Assembly (NCBI GenBank): GCA_030524715.1
Contig: JAUNGB010000035.1
Coordinates: 1 to 48,162, forward strand
DNA from: Eubacteriales bacterium
Lineage (GTDB): Bacteria; Bacillota; Clostridia; Lachnospirales; Lachnospiraceae
Direction of reading: 5' to 3'
Length of the DNA: 48,162 nucleotides
How positions within the stretch are numbered: the first letter of the stretch is position 1; the number at the start of each line of letters is the position of its first letter. The translations under genes were made by a program, and so were the position numbers. This document shows, in pieces, positions 1 to 9,538 of the stretch. The notes under the pieces were generated by a model, which worked only from the letters and a program-made list of their open reading frames with translations, did not search any database and had not been told where the DNA came from.

Positions 1-56
1 ACAGTAACTATGCGAATTTCAGCAGTTGATGCTGTTGCTCCGTGAATAATTCAGGT

Positions 57-233
57 TTATTTTTTTATTTCTTTTTCACCTTCATCTTTTTTACCCTTTT
101 GGGGCGGCATGCCGTTCAGAAATTTACTTAACTCGTCGGCGGATTTATGGATTTTTTTCAGATGTCTGCTTATCTCCTTATGATCGTAATTAAACTGGGT
201 AATGATGGTTTCCAAACGCGGTATCCTTTTCAT
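57..233 (-). CDS. Small charged protein of unknown function
   Basis: A 58-residue product beginning MKRIPRLETI and ending in a lysine/glutamate-rich tail. It has no signal peptide or membrane segment. A helical amphipathic middle (HKEISRHLKKIHKSADELSK) is followed by a flexible charged C-terminus. I chose the ATG at 233 because GGGAGG lies four bases upstream; an in-frame ATG at 257 would add eight residues but has no ribosome binding site. It reads in the same direction as trmB, about 290 bases downstream of it, with a terminator-like hairpin between them. I do not recognise the family. It could be a genuine small Lachnospiraceae protein or a fortuitous reading frame; the ribosome binding site favours a real gene. 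Confidence 0.5.
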   Translation of the reverse strand: MKRIPRLETIITQFNYDHKEISRHLKKIHKSADELSKFLNGMPPQKGKKDEGEKEIKK

Positions 234-352
234 AAAGCCTCCCGTGATCATAAACATTCAAGACTCGCTGCGGACATTGGCATTCCGCTTTTCTGCATGC
301 TCGTGCAGGTTTACTTTGCCAAGTTCCCGGCAGTTATAAGCTGTTTGTTGAT

Positions 353-383
353 CCATAGCCTTGCAGCCATTGCAAAACTATGG
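353..383. repeat. Palindromic intergenic element, copy 1
   Basis: Outer arms CCATAG and CTATGG enclose inner arms TTGCA and TGCAA, so the element can fold on either strand. The first 23 bases match 47262-47284 with two mismatches. The rest of 234-513 holds no gene that I can support. Confidence 0.45.
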
Positions 384-513
384 TGTGCAGAGCAACCCCA
401 AGCATCTTACTATATTATATAGGGGTTTCTGAAAAAGGTTCACTGACGTCATACAGCTCCGCCAAATGAACATGCAAGCATATCCGCTTGGCTCGTTGCC
501 CGCAGGAATAAAC

Positions 514-535
514 CCGGGGCGCGTCAGCGCCCCGG
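514..535 (-). terminator. Hairpin at the end of trmB with the stop codon in its loop
   Basis: A perfect 9-bp GC-only stem (CCGGGGCGC / GCGCCCCGG) with a 4-base loop that contains the trmB TGA. The trailing sequence on the minus strand is GGGTTTATTCC, so the U-tract is weak. It may act as a terminator or as a 3' end stabiliser. Confidence 0.6.
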
Positions 536-1195
536 TATTCTGCGCGGTCTGCCCACAAGCTTACAGATGGGATTTCCCATGGCGGAAAATTTTTCTTCAT
601 ATTCTGTCATGACATTTCCCGCCGACATTGCAGTATCATGATGAAGGTCGAAGGTATGGCACAGCAGCTCCCAATCCGCTTCTTTTATCTCTTCAAGGGA
701 AAATTCAAATAAATCCCGGTTATCCGTCTTAAACTCTACAATACCGTCCTTCGCGAGAATCTTCGCATACCGATCAAGAAATTCCCGGGAAGTTAATCTG
801 CGTTTGGCATGACGGGCTTTTGGCCATGGATCAGAAAAGTTCAGGTAAATCCTGTCAACCTCCTGTCCGGCAAATATCTCCGGAAGAAGCCTGGCGTCCG
901 TACGCATAAAGAACAGATTGGGAAGCATTATCCCTGCTGCCTCAAGCTCTTCTCTTTTCTGCAGTGCACGCAGCAGAACGCTGTCATACATCTCAATGCC
1001 AACATAATTAATTTCCGGGTGCAGCCTTGCCATATCCATCAGGAAACGCCCCTTGCCCATTCCAACCTCGATATGAAGAGGCTGCTTCTCGGGAAAAACG
1101 GCTGCCCAGGTTCCTTTATGCGCTTCCGGGTCATGAATCACATAAGGACTTTCCAAAATTGCATTCTTTGCTCCTGGTATATTTCTTAATCTCAT
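524..1195 (-). CDS. trmB: tRNA (guanine-N7-)-methyltransferase TrmB
   Basis: The enzyme methylates N7 of G46 in the variable loop of tRNAs using S-adenosylmethionine. The 223-residue protein shows the SAM-binding motif EVGMGKGRFL and the following acidic residue in GIEMYD. It also has the family signature NFSDPWPKARHAKRRL and a C-terminal TEYEEKF segment that lies near the substrate site in the family. The start is set at the ATG at 1195 (MRLRNIPGAK) because GGAGG sits five bases upstream; an in-frame extension of 12 residues to 1231 lacks a ribosome binding site. Length and motif order are normal for Firmicute TrmB. It lies downstream of the GH3 gene on the same strand with a short gap, so it may be partly co-transcribed, but there is no functional link. 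The identification is secure. Confidence 0.96.
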   Translation of the reverse strand: MRLRNIPGAKNAILESPYVIHDPEAHKGTWAAVFPEKQPLHIEVGMGKGRFLMDMARLHPEINYVGIEMYDSVLLRALQKREELEAAGIMLPNLFFMRTDARLLPEIFAGQEVDRIYLNFSDPWPKARHAKRRLTSREFLDRYAKILAKDGIVEFKTDNRDLFEFSLEEIKEADWELLCHTFDLHHDTAMSAGNVMTEYEEKFSAMGNPICKLVGRPRRIPGR

Positions 1196-1277
1196 AGTGT
1201 CCTCCGTTTTGTAAATAATTACACTATACATGCTTTCCGCGTTTCATGCAAGATGAAATTACCAGATTGCAAAGCGT

Positions 1278-3428
1278 TCAGAACAGCCCCAAAGAAACCT
1301 CCGTCTCGCAGCAGATATCCTCCGCCGATTTCCCCGCATAAATCTGATAGGTTCCTTTTTCTGTCACATATGTATTTTCTTTCTCATCAAAATACATAAA
1401 TGCCGACGGCTCCAGTTCAATTGCAGCGGTCTTTGTCTCCCCCGGTGCAATAGAAAGCTTGATAAATCCACACAGTTCCTTTGACGGACGGTCTATAGCG
1501 GAGTTCTTTTTGCCCACATAAATCTGTACCGTCTCTTTACCTTCTCTGTCTCCCGTATTTGTTATGTCCACAAAAACCATGATTTTTCCATCGCGAGCTT
1601 CCGCCTTCAGGTTCCCATAGGCAAAATCCGTATAGGAAAGTCCATATCCAAAGGGAAACAGAACTTTTTTTCTTTTTGTGTCGTAATAACGGTATCCCAC
1701 ATATATGCCCTCCGTATATTTCACTTTTTCACCTCCGGGAAACTCTCCCACACAATGAGCAGGGCAATCTGTGTAAACGATCGGAAATGTCTCCGGCAGC
1801 CTTCCGGAAGGATTTATCTTTCCGAAAAGTACCTCTGCAAGCGCGGTTCCCCCTTCCATTCCTGCATACCAGTGCCACACAAGAGAAGCCGCTTTATCCA
1901 CCCACGGCATCTCCACAGGGGAACCTGACGCAATGACCACAACAGTGTCCGGTCTTACAGAAAGAAGGTCTTCAATAAGAACATCCTGTCCATAGGGAAG
2001 CTTCATATCCGGCCTGTCATGTCCCTCCAGATCCTGAAGATGGTTCTGTCCTCCTACAAAGATAACCATATCAAAGCTTTCATCTGCCGCTAGCTTCAGA
2101 GCCTCTTCCCGGAGCCGGGCCTGCTTCTCCAGGAGAGCCGCATCTTCGTTTCGCAGGATCCCAGTGCTTCCGCCGCCATTTTCCAGACTGTCTGCCTGCC
2201 AGTTCACACTATCTTCCACAGACTTCATATCATCTGCAAAATACCCTTCCGCGAAAACAATTTCCGCATTTCCCCCAAGCAGCTTCCTGATCCCCATCAA
2301 TGGAGAGATCTCATACAATGCTTTAATCTCTGCGCTTCCGCCGCCATTGGAATGAAGCCTGTTTCCATTGTCTCCGATAACAAGAACCTTTTTGGTCTTT
2401 TCCGCACAAAGAGGAAGTTTTCCTACGTCATTTTTCAAAAGCACCACGGACTCGCGCGCGGCCTCCAAAGCTGTCATTCTGTGTTCCGGCGTATTATACG
2501 CGCCCGGCTTTCTTTTCTCATCCCCCATTTTATGAAGACGGAACAGCATTCTGAGGATATTTTTCACCTTCTCATCAAGAAAAGCTTCTTCTATCTCTCC
2601 GTTTTCCACTGCTTCCTTCAATGGCATAGCCATACAGTATTCATCGAAATTATTCTCCACTGACATCTCAATATCAAGGCCGCTTTCGGCAGCCTCTTTT
2701 GTATTATGGACAGCGCCCCAGTCAGAGACTACCATACCGTCATAGCCCCATTCCTTTCTGAGGATTCCGTTGAGAAGCCTTTTGCTTTCACAGCAATGCT
2801 CGTTTTTGTAGCGGTTATACGCGCCCATAAGGGAATAGGGCTTTCCTGCTTTAACCGCCTTCTCAAAGGCAGGAAGGTAAATTTCCCGAAGAGCTCTCTC
2901 GCTTACCTCCACTTCTACCCAAAGCCGTTCCGTCTCCTGGTTGTTAAGGGCAAAATGCTTCACACAGGCCGCTGTATCTGCAGTCTGGATTCCCTGGATC
3001 AGCGGTACCGCCAGTTCTCCTGTCAGATAAGGATCCTCGCTCATATATTCAAAGCTCCTTCCGCAAAGAGTGCTCCTTTTAATATTGATTCCGGGCGCCA
3101 GTATCACGTCCTTTCCTCTGGCTCTTGCTTCCTCGCCAAGCACCTTTCCCGCTTCATAGGCAAGCTGCCGGTTCCATGTGGCCGCCAGCGCACTGTTGCT
3201 TGGAAGATAGGTAACATAATCATCACTGTTTCCAACCGCCACCCAGCGAGCATTTTCAAACTCATTACGAACCCCCATAGGGCCATCGGACATGGTCACG
3301 GCAGGAATTCCCAGACGTTCTACACCCTTTGTGCGAAAAAGTCCGTCCCCGTGAATCATGCCGATTTTTTCTTCCAGTGTCAACTCAGATACCAGCTTCT
3401 CAATTTTTTCTTCCATATTTCTATCCAT
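1278..3428 (-). CDS. GH3 beta-glucosidase
   Basis: A 716-residue family 3 glycoside hydrolase expected to release glucose from the non-reducing end of beta-glucans or oligosaccharides. It has an N-terminal TIM-barrel domain with KHFALNNQE and the nucleophile motif GMVVSDWGAV (Asp236). The alpha/beta sandwich domain follows, with GGQNHLQDLEGHDR and FPFGYGLSYTDF. A C-terminal fibronectin III-like domain starts near residue 615. There is no signal peptide, so it acts in the cytoplasm. The start is the second of two adjacent ATGs; GGGGAGG lies six bases upstream, and longer in-frame extensions lack such a site. It is downstream of the GH31 gene with a gap of about 110 bases and the two probably share a transcript. 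The likely job is removing glucose from cello- or xylogluco-oligosaccharides after xylose removal. Substrate specificity is inferred. Confidence 0.93.
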   Translation of the reverse strand: MDRNMEEKIEKLVSELTLEEKIGMIHGDGLFRTKGVERLGIPAVTMSDGPMGVRNEFENARWVAVGNSDDYVTYLPSNSALAATWNRQLAYEAGKVLGEEARARGKDVILAPGINIKRSTLCGRSFEYMSEDPYLTGELAVPLIQGIQTADTAACVKHFALNNQETERLWVEVEVSERALREIYLPAFEKAVKAGKPYSLMGAYNRYKNEHCCESKRLLNGILRKEWGYDGMVVSDWGAVHNTKEAAESGLDIEMSVENNFDEYCMAMPLKEAVENGEIEEAFLDEKVKNILRMLFRLHKMGDEKRKPGAYNTPEHRMTALEAARESVVLLKNDVGKLPLCAEKTKKVLVIGDNGNRLHSNGGGSAEIKALYEISPLMGIRKLLGGNAEIVFAEGYFADDMKSVEDSVNWQADSLENGGGSTGILRNEDAALLEKQARLREEALKLAADESFDMVIFVGGQNHLQDLEGHDRPDMKLPYGQDVLIEDLLSVRPDTVVVIASGSPVEMPWVDKAASLVWHWYAGMEGGTALAEVLFGKINPSGRLPETFPIVYTDCPAHCVGEFPGGEKVKYTEGIYVGYRYYDTKRKKVLFPFGYGLSYTDFAYGNLKAEARDGKIMVFVDITNTGDREGKETVQIYVGKKNSAIDRPSKELCGFIKLSIAPGETKTAAIELEPSAFMYFDEKENTYVTEKGTYQIYAGKSAEDICCETEVSLGLF

Positions 3429-3537
3429 CATTTTCCTCCCCGGCAAATTGCTCTTACCCTTCATTTCACTCACAACAACGCTCTTTTCGATGTACATATC
3501 AGTCAACCCGTTTCCATATATCAGTCGGCAGGGCAGC

Positions 3538-5877
3538 TCATTTCTCGCACACAAACTCTCCGCCTTTTTCCAATCTGATCACACAGTCATTGCCTTTCAT
3601 CTCAAAATCAGCCCCCTGCACAGATTTGATCTGCGTATTCACAAGAACAATGGTGCATGGTTTCTCTGCCGTCACCTGTACGGATATTTTTCCGTTTTCG
3701 CTGACCATAACCGCTTTTGTTTCTTCTGTCTGATCCATACCATAGACGACTGTCTCTGTCATTTTGCCCTCTGTCAATGCATACGCTTTCATGACCACAT
3801 CCTGCGCATAGTCATAATCCGGCCTGTCGCCGCGGTTCCCCACGGCGATCAGGCTGTTCTCTTTTGCAAATACAGGAATACACAGATATCCGCAGTCCTC
3901 CTGATACCATCTGCCGCCTTCCTTTACCTCGCCGGTAAGATAATGGGTCCAGATTCCTTCCGGCAGATAGTAAACAGCTTTGCTGTCTTCATTAAAAATC
4001 GGTGCAACCAGAAGAGAATCTCCAAACATATACTGCTTGTCAAGATAAGCGCAATTAGGGTCCTGTGTAAATTCTAAAACCATGCTGCGCATCATCGGCA
4101 CGCCTGTTCTGGATGTTTCAATAGCATTTCTGTATAAATAAGGCATCAGCTTTGCTTTTACCTCGGTAAAATAGCGCACAACCTCAACAGCCTCTTCATC
4201 ATAAGCCCATGGTACACGATAAGAGGTGCTTCCGTGCAGTCGGGAATGGGAGGACATCAGGCCAAAGGCCGCCCATCTCTTATAAACATCGGCAGTAGAG
4301 GTATTTTCAAATCCTCCGATATCATGGCTCCAGTACCCGAAGCCGGACATCGTAAGGGAAAGGCCGCCTCTGAGGCTCTCTTCCATGGAAACATAATCCG
4401 ACCAGCAGTCGCCGCCCCAATGTACAGGGAATTTCTGTCCGCCTACTGTTGCGGAACGTGCAAACAGCACAGCTTCTCCCTTGCCGCGTTTCTCTTCCAG
4501 AAGCTCATATACGCATTTATTGTATAAATAAGTATAGTAATTATGCATTTTCTGCGGATCAGAACCATCTGCATACACACAGTTTACAGGAATTCTCTCG
4601 CCGAAATCTGTCTTAAAACAGTCCACTCCCATATCAAGCAGCACGGCCAGCTTTTCCTGATACCACCTGTATGCCTCTTTATTGGTAAAATCCACAATGG
4701 CCATTCCAGGCTGCCACATATCCCACTGCCACACATCCCCGTTGGGGCGTTTAATGAAATAGCCTTTTTCCATCCCCTCTTTAAAAAGCGCAGACTCCTG
4801 TCCGATATACGGATTGATCCATACGCAAATATTCACGCCTTTTTCCTTAATACGGCGCAGCATCCCCTCCGGATCCGGAAATACACGGCTGTCCCAGATA
4901 AAGTCACACCAGTGAAACTCCTTCATCCAGAAACAATCAAAATGAAACACCCGAAGATTGATTCCCCGCCGGAGCATTCCGTCAATAAAACTCATCACTG
5001 TATCTTCGTCGTAATTAGTAGTAAAAGATGTAGAAAGCCACAGTCCAAAGGTCCAGGGCGCCGGAAGCGACGGCTTGCCTGTAAGGTCTGTATATCTTGT
5101 AAGAACCTCTTTCATGGAAGGCCCGTTAATAACAAAATAATCCAAAGCTTCCCCCGGTACGGAAAATTCAACCTTTGATACCTGCTCTGTAGCGACCTCA
5201 AAGGATACCTTTTCCGGATGATTCACAAATACACCATAACCTCTGTCTGTAAGATAAAACGGAATATTTTTATAGGACTGTTCTGTGCTTGTACCGCCAT
5301 CCTCATTCCAGATATCCACGGACTGTCCGTTTTTTACAAATGCGCCGAACCGCTCCCCAAGACCGTACACATGCTCATTGACAGAGAGGCCAAGCTGCTG
5401 TCTCATATATGCTTTTCCCTCCGGATCCATATCATAGGCTGTGCCTGTCCAGTCGGTGCGCATATATGCAAGGTCACGTTTTGTACTTTCCGTAAGAAGC
5501 TTTCCGTCTCTCTCATAGCTCATGGCCCATGTTTCTTTATGAATGCGCAGCGAAAGGCTTCCGCTTTTTACGATCACCTCATCTTCTGTCTCACAGAACT
5601 CCCCTTTAAAATCCTCGTTGAAATTCAGCTCAAACGCAGGTTTCTTTTCCTGTATTCCCAGATAATGGCTCACCTGAACACGGATCATCTCAGGGGCGGG
5701 TGTTGTAATGCGCACAGTCAAATTGATCCCGCCAAGAGTATCGCCTCTTTTTACGATCCGATGGGTGGGCGCACAGATAACCGCTTCCTTTTCCGAACAC
5801 TTTACAAAATATACTTCCTGCGGCGCAAAGCATTCAATCCCTTCCTTTTGCAGCCAGCAACCATTTCCAAATTTCAT
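3538..5877 (-). CDS. GH31 alpha-xylosidase (YicI-like)
   Basis: A 779-residue family 31 hydrolase, matching the length of E. coli YicI. The nucleophile motif KTDFGERIP places Asp424, and the acid/base motif HWGGDCWSDY places Asp490. Their 66-residue spacing equals that of YicI (Asp416/Asp482, from memory). The KTDFGERIP form is typical of alpha-xylosidases rather than alpha-glucosidases, so the expected reaction is release of xylose from the non-reducing end of xyloglucan oligosaccharides such as isoprimeverose. No signal peptide is present, so it is cytoplasmic. AGGAGC lies upstream of the ATG. It is divergent from the sensor-kinase gene and leads a GH31-GH3 unit. Specificity is inferred from motifs. 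Confidence 0.94.
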   Translation of the reverse strand: MKFGNGCWLQKEGIECFAPQEVYFVKCSEKEAVICAPTHRIVKRGDTLGGINLTVRITTPAPEMIRVQVSHYLGIQEKKPAFELNFNEDFKGEFCETEDEVIVKSGSLSLRIHKETWAMSYERDGKLLTESTKRDLAYMRTDWTGTAYDMDPEGKAYMRQQLGLSVNEHVYGLGERFGAFVKNGQSVDIWNEDGGTSTEQSYKNIPFYLTDRGYGVFVNHPEKVSFEVATEQVSKVEFSVPGEALDYFVINGPSMKEVLTRYTDLTGKPSLPAPWTFGLWLSTSFTTNYDEDTVMSFIDGMLRRGINLRVFHFDCFWMKEFHWCDFIWDSRVFPDPEGMLRRIKEKGVNICVWINPYIGQESALFKEGMEKGYFIKRPNGDVWQWDMWQPGMAIVDFTNKEAYRWYQEKLAVLLDMGVDCFKTDFGERIPVNCVYADGSDPQKMHNYYTYLYNKCVYELLEEKRGKGEAVLFARSATVGGQKFPVHWGGDCWSDYVSMEESLRGGLSLTMSGFGYWSHDIGGFENTSTADVYKRWAAFGLMSSHSRLHGSTSYRVPWAYDEEAVEVVRYFTEVKAKLMPYLYRNAIETSRTGVPMMRSMVLEFTQDPNCAYLDKQYMFGDSLLVAPIFNEDSKAVYYLPEGIWTHYLTGEVKEGGRWYQEDCGYLCIPVFAKENSLIAVGNRGDRPDYDYAQDVVMKAYALTEGKMTETVVYGMDQTEETKAVMVSENGKISVQVTAEKPCTIVLVNTQIKSVQGADFEMKGNDCVIRLEKGGEFVCEK

Positions 5878-5953
5878 ATTATATAAGCTCCTTTTTCACT
5901 TTTCTGTTATAATTTGGCAGCTCTTAAGCAGCCCATATTCCTAACACGCTCTG

Positions 5954-5989
5954 ATTATAACGGAAAAAAATTCATTTTAATACCGTCAA
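5954..5989 (-). promoter_or_regulatory. Possible promoter for the GH31-GH3 unit, atypical spacing
   Basis: On the minus strand there is a perfect TATAAT (5954-5959). The only good -35-like hexamer, TTGACG (5984-5989), is 24 bp away, too far for a normal sigma-A promoter. This could be an activator-dependent promoter, fitting control by the adjacent YesN-like regulator, but that is inference. Confidence 0.35.
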
Positions 5990-6040
5990 GATTCGATATG
6001 AATTACTTTAATTTTTAGACCTTTACCCGGTGTGATTTCA

Positions 6041-6069
6041 TTGCAAAACAGTTATTTTTTCTGTATACT
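6041..6069 (+). promoter_or_regulatory. Sigma-A promoter for the two-component genes
   Basis: TTGCAA, a 17-bp spacer and TATACT lie about 110 bases upstream of the sensor-kinase start. Of the 5878-6175 intergenic region, this and the opposing GH31 signals are the only sites I can support. Confidence 0.65.
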
Positions 6070-6175
6070 TAAACACAGACAGGCATTCCCCCGCGTAAAG
6101 GGGACATTCGTACAACATTAAGCAGAAACACGCTCTGGTATCATTACATAATAAGCAGGAAGGGGGAGAAATTCT

Positions 6176-7975
6176 TTGAGTGCAAAAAAGTATCCGGCGT
6201 CTGTCTTCAGCCGCCCCAAGGTACAGAAACAGCTTGTCACTATTTTTATCATAGTGCTTCTGATTCCTGTCACCTTCTGTATCTTTATACTCAGACAATC
6301 AAACCGCTCCTTAAACGAGCATTACCAGGAACAGACAGCATCCGATAACCAAAGGGTGAAGTCTATTATGTTCGATGTAACCACCAATATATATAATGCA
6401 GCCGAAAACCTGGCGTCCGACCAGGAGCTTCTGGAGCTTCTCTATACGGATTACTCCTCCTGGGACGAGGTACGCCGGGCGGTGGATCAGTACAAAGGAA
6501 TTTACAATATCCTGGCCAGAGACACCTCCGTTTCCTCTATCAATATATATACCTTAAATGAAACTATCGGTGATTACTCTTATTTCCATACGGTCACAGA
6601 GGATATTCAGAAGAAAGACTGGTATCTCAAAGCCTCCCGGACTCCTTCCGTATTCTGGGAGACAAGACACCGGACCGATACCCATCATAACATGTACTGG
6701 GAACTTAACCTGTACCGAAGGATTCCCCTTCCCCAAAACGGAAGCTTCGCAGTCATGAATATTACCGTAAGCGACAATTACCTGAAAAACCGTATTGACA
6801 ATACAACCATGGAGGCAATCCTCACTGTCAACGAAAATCCTGTTTTCTACAGCAGTGAAAAAGCCTTTACGGGAAATGGCTTTCCTCTGGAAATTGATTC
6901 CTCCGCTGCGTCTTACAGCTATTCGGGGGATCTGGAATTGAGAGGAAAAAAGGTCACAGCCTCCGTCAGTACGCTGGTTCCTCTGAATTCCGACGACCGC
7001 CTGTATATGCTCTCCTATGACCCGGATGCTCCGGCCCACGTCAGGTCTGTCCTGATGACCTACATCTGGATCACAGCCGCTGTCATAGTGATCCCCTGTA
7101 TTCTGTTTCTGGTTTATTCCTGGTATTTCAGCGGAAGAATACTGATGCTTCGAAAGGCTATGTACCAGGCAAGCCATGGAAATTATGATATTATGGATTC
7201 TTTTACTGGAAATGATGAAATTTCCGAAACATTCCTTGATCTTCGTACCATGATCGACGAGATCAAGTCCAAAGAAGCCGAGATATATACCGCCAAAATC
7301 AGAGAGCAGGAAATCATTAACCGCCAGCAGCAGATGGAATTCAAGGTTCTGGCCAGTCAGATCAACCCTCATTTTCTGTACAACACATTGGAGACAATCC
7401 GCATGAAGGCTTTCACCGCCGGAGACAGAGAAGTAGCCACGGCAATTAAGCTCCTTGGCAAATCACTGCGCTATGTACTTGAAAATACCGGCACTGTTTC
7501 CATTCCGCTCTCTAAAGAGCTGGATTATATCCATACCTATATTTCTATTCAGAAGCTGCGCTTTGGCAGCAGATTTGATTTTGAAGAGGACATTCAGCCG
7601 TCGATAGACCTGACGGAATATAAAATTCTTCCGTTGATGCTCCAACCCATTGTGGAGAATTCCATTTCCCACGGACTCGAAGGTATAGAAACCGGCGGAC
7701 ATATCCTTCTGGAGATATACGAACTGGAGCCGTTCCTCTATATATGCATCTCCGATAACGGAAAAGGTATGACAGATGAGGAACTGAAGCATCTCCGCCA
7801 GAGAATCAATACCAGGGACGAAACCCGGACCAGGAGTATCGGACTCTCCAATATTAACCATAGATTACAGCTTTGTTATGGCGCCGAATGCAGGCTTCAG
7901 GCAGAAAGCACCGTTGGTATCCGAACTGCTTTCACGCTGAAGCTTCCGCTTAATAAGATCAGGGAGGAATCATAA
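6176..7975 (+). CDS. YesM-like membrane sensor histidine kinase
   Basis: A 599-residue sensor kinase. A short cytoplasmic start is followed by a membrane helix (about residues 20-42), a large extracellular sensing domain (about 45-295), a second helix (about 298-322) and a HAMP-like linker. The His_kinase-type phosphoacceptor QINPHFLYNTLE contains His399. The HATPase domain shows QPIVENSISHGLEG, DNGKGM and IGLSNINHRL. This architecture is the YesM class, usually paired with YesN-type AraC response regulators for extracellular oligosaccharides. Translation begins at TTG with AGGGGGAG eight bases upstream. The stop is one base before the regulator start, so they form one operon. Its ligand is unknown; the neighbouring glycosidases suggest a hemicellulose oligosaccharide or a binding-protein complex. 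Confidence 0.93.
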   Translation: MSAKKYPASVFSRPKVQKQLVTIFIIVLLIPVTFCIFILRQSNRSLNEHYQEQTASDNQRVKSIMFDVTTNIYNAAENLASDQELLELLYTDYSSWDEVRRAVDQYKGIYNILARDTSVSSINIYTLNETIGDYSYFHTVTEDIQKKDWYLKASRTPSVFWETRHRTDTHHNMYWELNLYRRIPLPQNGSFAVMNITVSDNYLKNRIDNTTMEAILTVNENPVFYSSEKAFTGNGFPLEIDSSAASYSYSGDLELRGKKVTASVSTLVPLNSDDRLYMLSYDPDAPAHVRSVLMTYIWITAAVIVIPCILFLVYSWYFSGRILMLRKAMYQASHGNYDIMDSFTGNDEISETFLDLRTMIDEIKSKEAEIYTAKIREQEIINRQQQMEFKVLASQINPHFLYNTLETIRMKAFTAGDREVATAIKLLGKSLRYVLENTGTVSIPLSKELDYIHTYISIQKLRFGSRFDFEEDIQPSIDLTEYKILPLMLQPIVENSISHGLEGIETGGHILLEIYELEPFLYICISDNGKGMTDEELKHLRQRINTRDETRTRSIGLSNINHRLQLCYGAECRLQAESTVGIRTAFTLKLPLNKIREES

Positions 7976-7976
7976 A

Positions 7977-9527
7977 ATGAAAGTTCTTATTGCAGATGAT
8001 GAAGTAGTTGTACTGGAAGGACTGAAATATATTATTGACTGGGAAAATCTTGGTTTTTCCATCTGCAGCCAGTCAAAAAACGGAGAAGAAACGCTCGAAA
8101 AAATCCTGCGTCTCCAGCCAGATCTGGTTCTTCTGGATATTCGTATGCCCAGGCTTTCAGGAACTGAGATTGTACAGATTGCCAGAGAAAACGGCTTTCG
8201 GGGACATTTTATCATCTTAAGCGGCTATTCGGATTTTTCCTACGCGCAGACAGCCATTAAATACGGAGTGGATTTTTACCTTACCAAGCCTATTGACGAA
8301 GAAGAACTGGAAAATGCGGTGCTCACAGTGAAAAAACAGATTGAAGATGAGCGCAAATCCGCCATGACCTTAAACCAATACCGGGAAAACGCCAGAGATA
8401 CCATTATCCGCAGCCTGCTTACAGGCAGCTTCAAGGATATTTCCAGCCTTAATCTTACGGATCTTCACCTGTCCACAGACATCTATCAGGTAGTTATGTA
8501 CGAGCGTTTTACCCAGGATCCCTTCCAGGTTACCTGGGATTTTGCAGAGCTTCTCCGTGTCACCAACCAGGATCATAATTCCTTTGACCATGTAAGTCTG
8601 GAACGAAGGGAGGTTATCCTTCTGAAGGGAAGCTTCGCCCTTGATCGCTTTGAAAGGCTGCTTAGCCACTATCATGTAAATCCTCAAAAGGGATCCCCTC
8701 TGGATTCCCTGTTTCTGACCTATGGACGCAGGGTATACAGACCGGAAGATATCACTTACTCCTACGAGGATGCCTGCGCTCTTCTGGAAAGGCGTTTTTT
8801 CTGCGAACACAATCAGCATGTGCTGGGTTATGAAGCTCTTCCTTCCGCCGGGGAACTGACCTATCGTGTAACAGATGAAGAAGCCAGCCGTTTTTCCTCT
8901 CACCTGACAGACTATATTCAGACCCAGAACCGCAGATGTATTGTCGAGGAACTTGGAAATATACGAAAAAATCTGTACTATTGTGCAGACCAGATTCCTG
9001 CCATTAAGAGATTTCTTATTGATATCTATCTTCAGATCAGGCAGAAGATCTCCCAGGTTTACGTCAATATACAGATCCCCTTCTGCACAAATTCCGCTAT
9101 GATCGACTCCATTGACAGTAAATTTTATCTGTATGAGATCCTGAATCTCTTAAATGAACAGTTTGAAATGTGCATGAATGCCATTGGTTGTCCCTCAAGC
9201 GACACGATCATGGATGATATCCTTCACTATATCAACTATAACTATATGGAAAACCTGAAGCTTGAAACTATTGCGCCGCTTTTTGGATATAACAGCGCTT
9301 ATCTCGGTAAAATATTTACGAAAAAAGTGGGGGAAAGCTTTAATTCCTATCTGGACCGTATCAGGATCGACCATTCCAAGCTGCTCCTGAAAGATGAAAG
9401 CCTGAAGGTCTATGAAATTGCTGAACGGATCGGATACAAAAATGTAGATTATTTCCACAAAAAATTCAGGAAATATGTAGGCCAAAGTCCCGCAGAATAC
9501 AGAAAAACCGCAGGTCTTCAGAAATAA
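7977..9527 (+). CDS. YesN-like response regulator with AraC-type DNA-binding domain
   Basis: A 516-residue regulator. The N-terminal receiver domain contains the acidic pair IADDE, the phosphorylation site LVLLDIRMP (Asp54) and the conserved lysine in FYLTKPIDEEEL. The middle (about residues 130-400) is the variable linker of this class. The C-terminal 100 residues are two helix-turn-helix units of the AraC family, including LETIAPLFGYNSAYLGKIF and IAERIGYKNVDYFHKKFRK. It starts one base after the kinase stop. It is expected to activate the surrounding glycan genes, since most single-copy AraC regulators of this type act on adjacent transport and hydrolase genes. The target sites are not identifiable by eye. 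Confidence 0.94.
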   Translation: MKVLIADDEVVVLEGLKYIIDWENLGFSICSQSKNGEETLEKILRLQPDLVLLDIRMPRLSGTEIVQIARENGFRGHFIILSGYSDFSYAQTAIKYGVDFYLTKPIDEEELENAVLTVKKQIEDERKSAMTLNQYRENARDTIIRSLLTGSFKDISSLNLTDLHLSTDIYQVVMYERFTQDPFQVTWDFAELLRVTNQDHNSFDHVSLERREVILLKGSFALDRFERLLSHYHVNPQKGSPLDSLFLTYGRRVYRPEDITYSYEDACALLERRFFCEHNQHVLGYEALPSAGELTYRVTDEEASRFSSHLTDYIQTQNRRCIVEELGNIRKNLYYCADQIPAIKRFLIDIYLQIRQKISQVYVNIQIPFCTNSAMIDSIDSKFYLYEILNLLNEQFEMCMNAIGCPSSDTIMDDILHYINYNYMENLKLETIAPLFGYNSAYLGKIFTKKVGESFNSYLDRIRIDHSKLLLKDESLKVYEIAERIGYKNVDYFHKKFRKYVGQSPAEYRKTAGLQK

Positions 9528-9538
9528 TCCTCGCGGGC

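Noticed and set aside
2706-3578. 290-residue plus-strand reading frame opposite GH3
   Set aside because: It lies wholly antisense to a well-supported GH3 gene and has no ribosome binding site or recognisable motifs.
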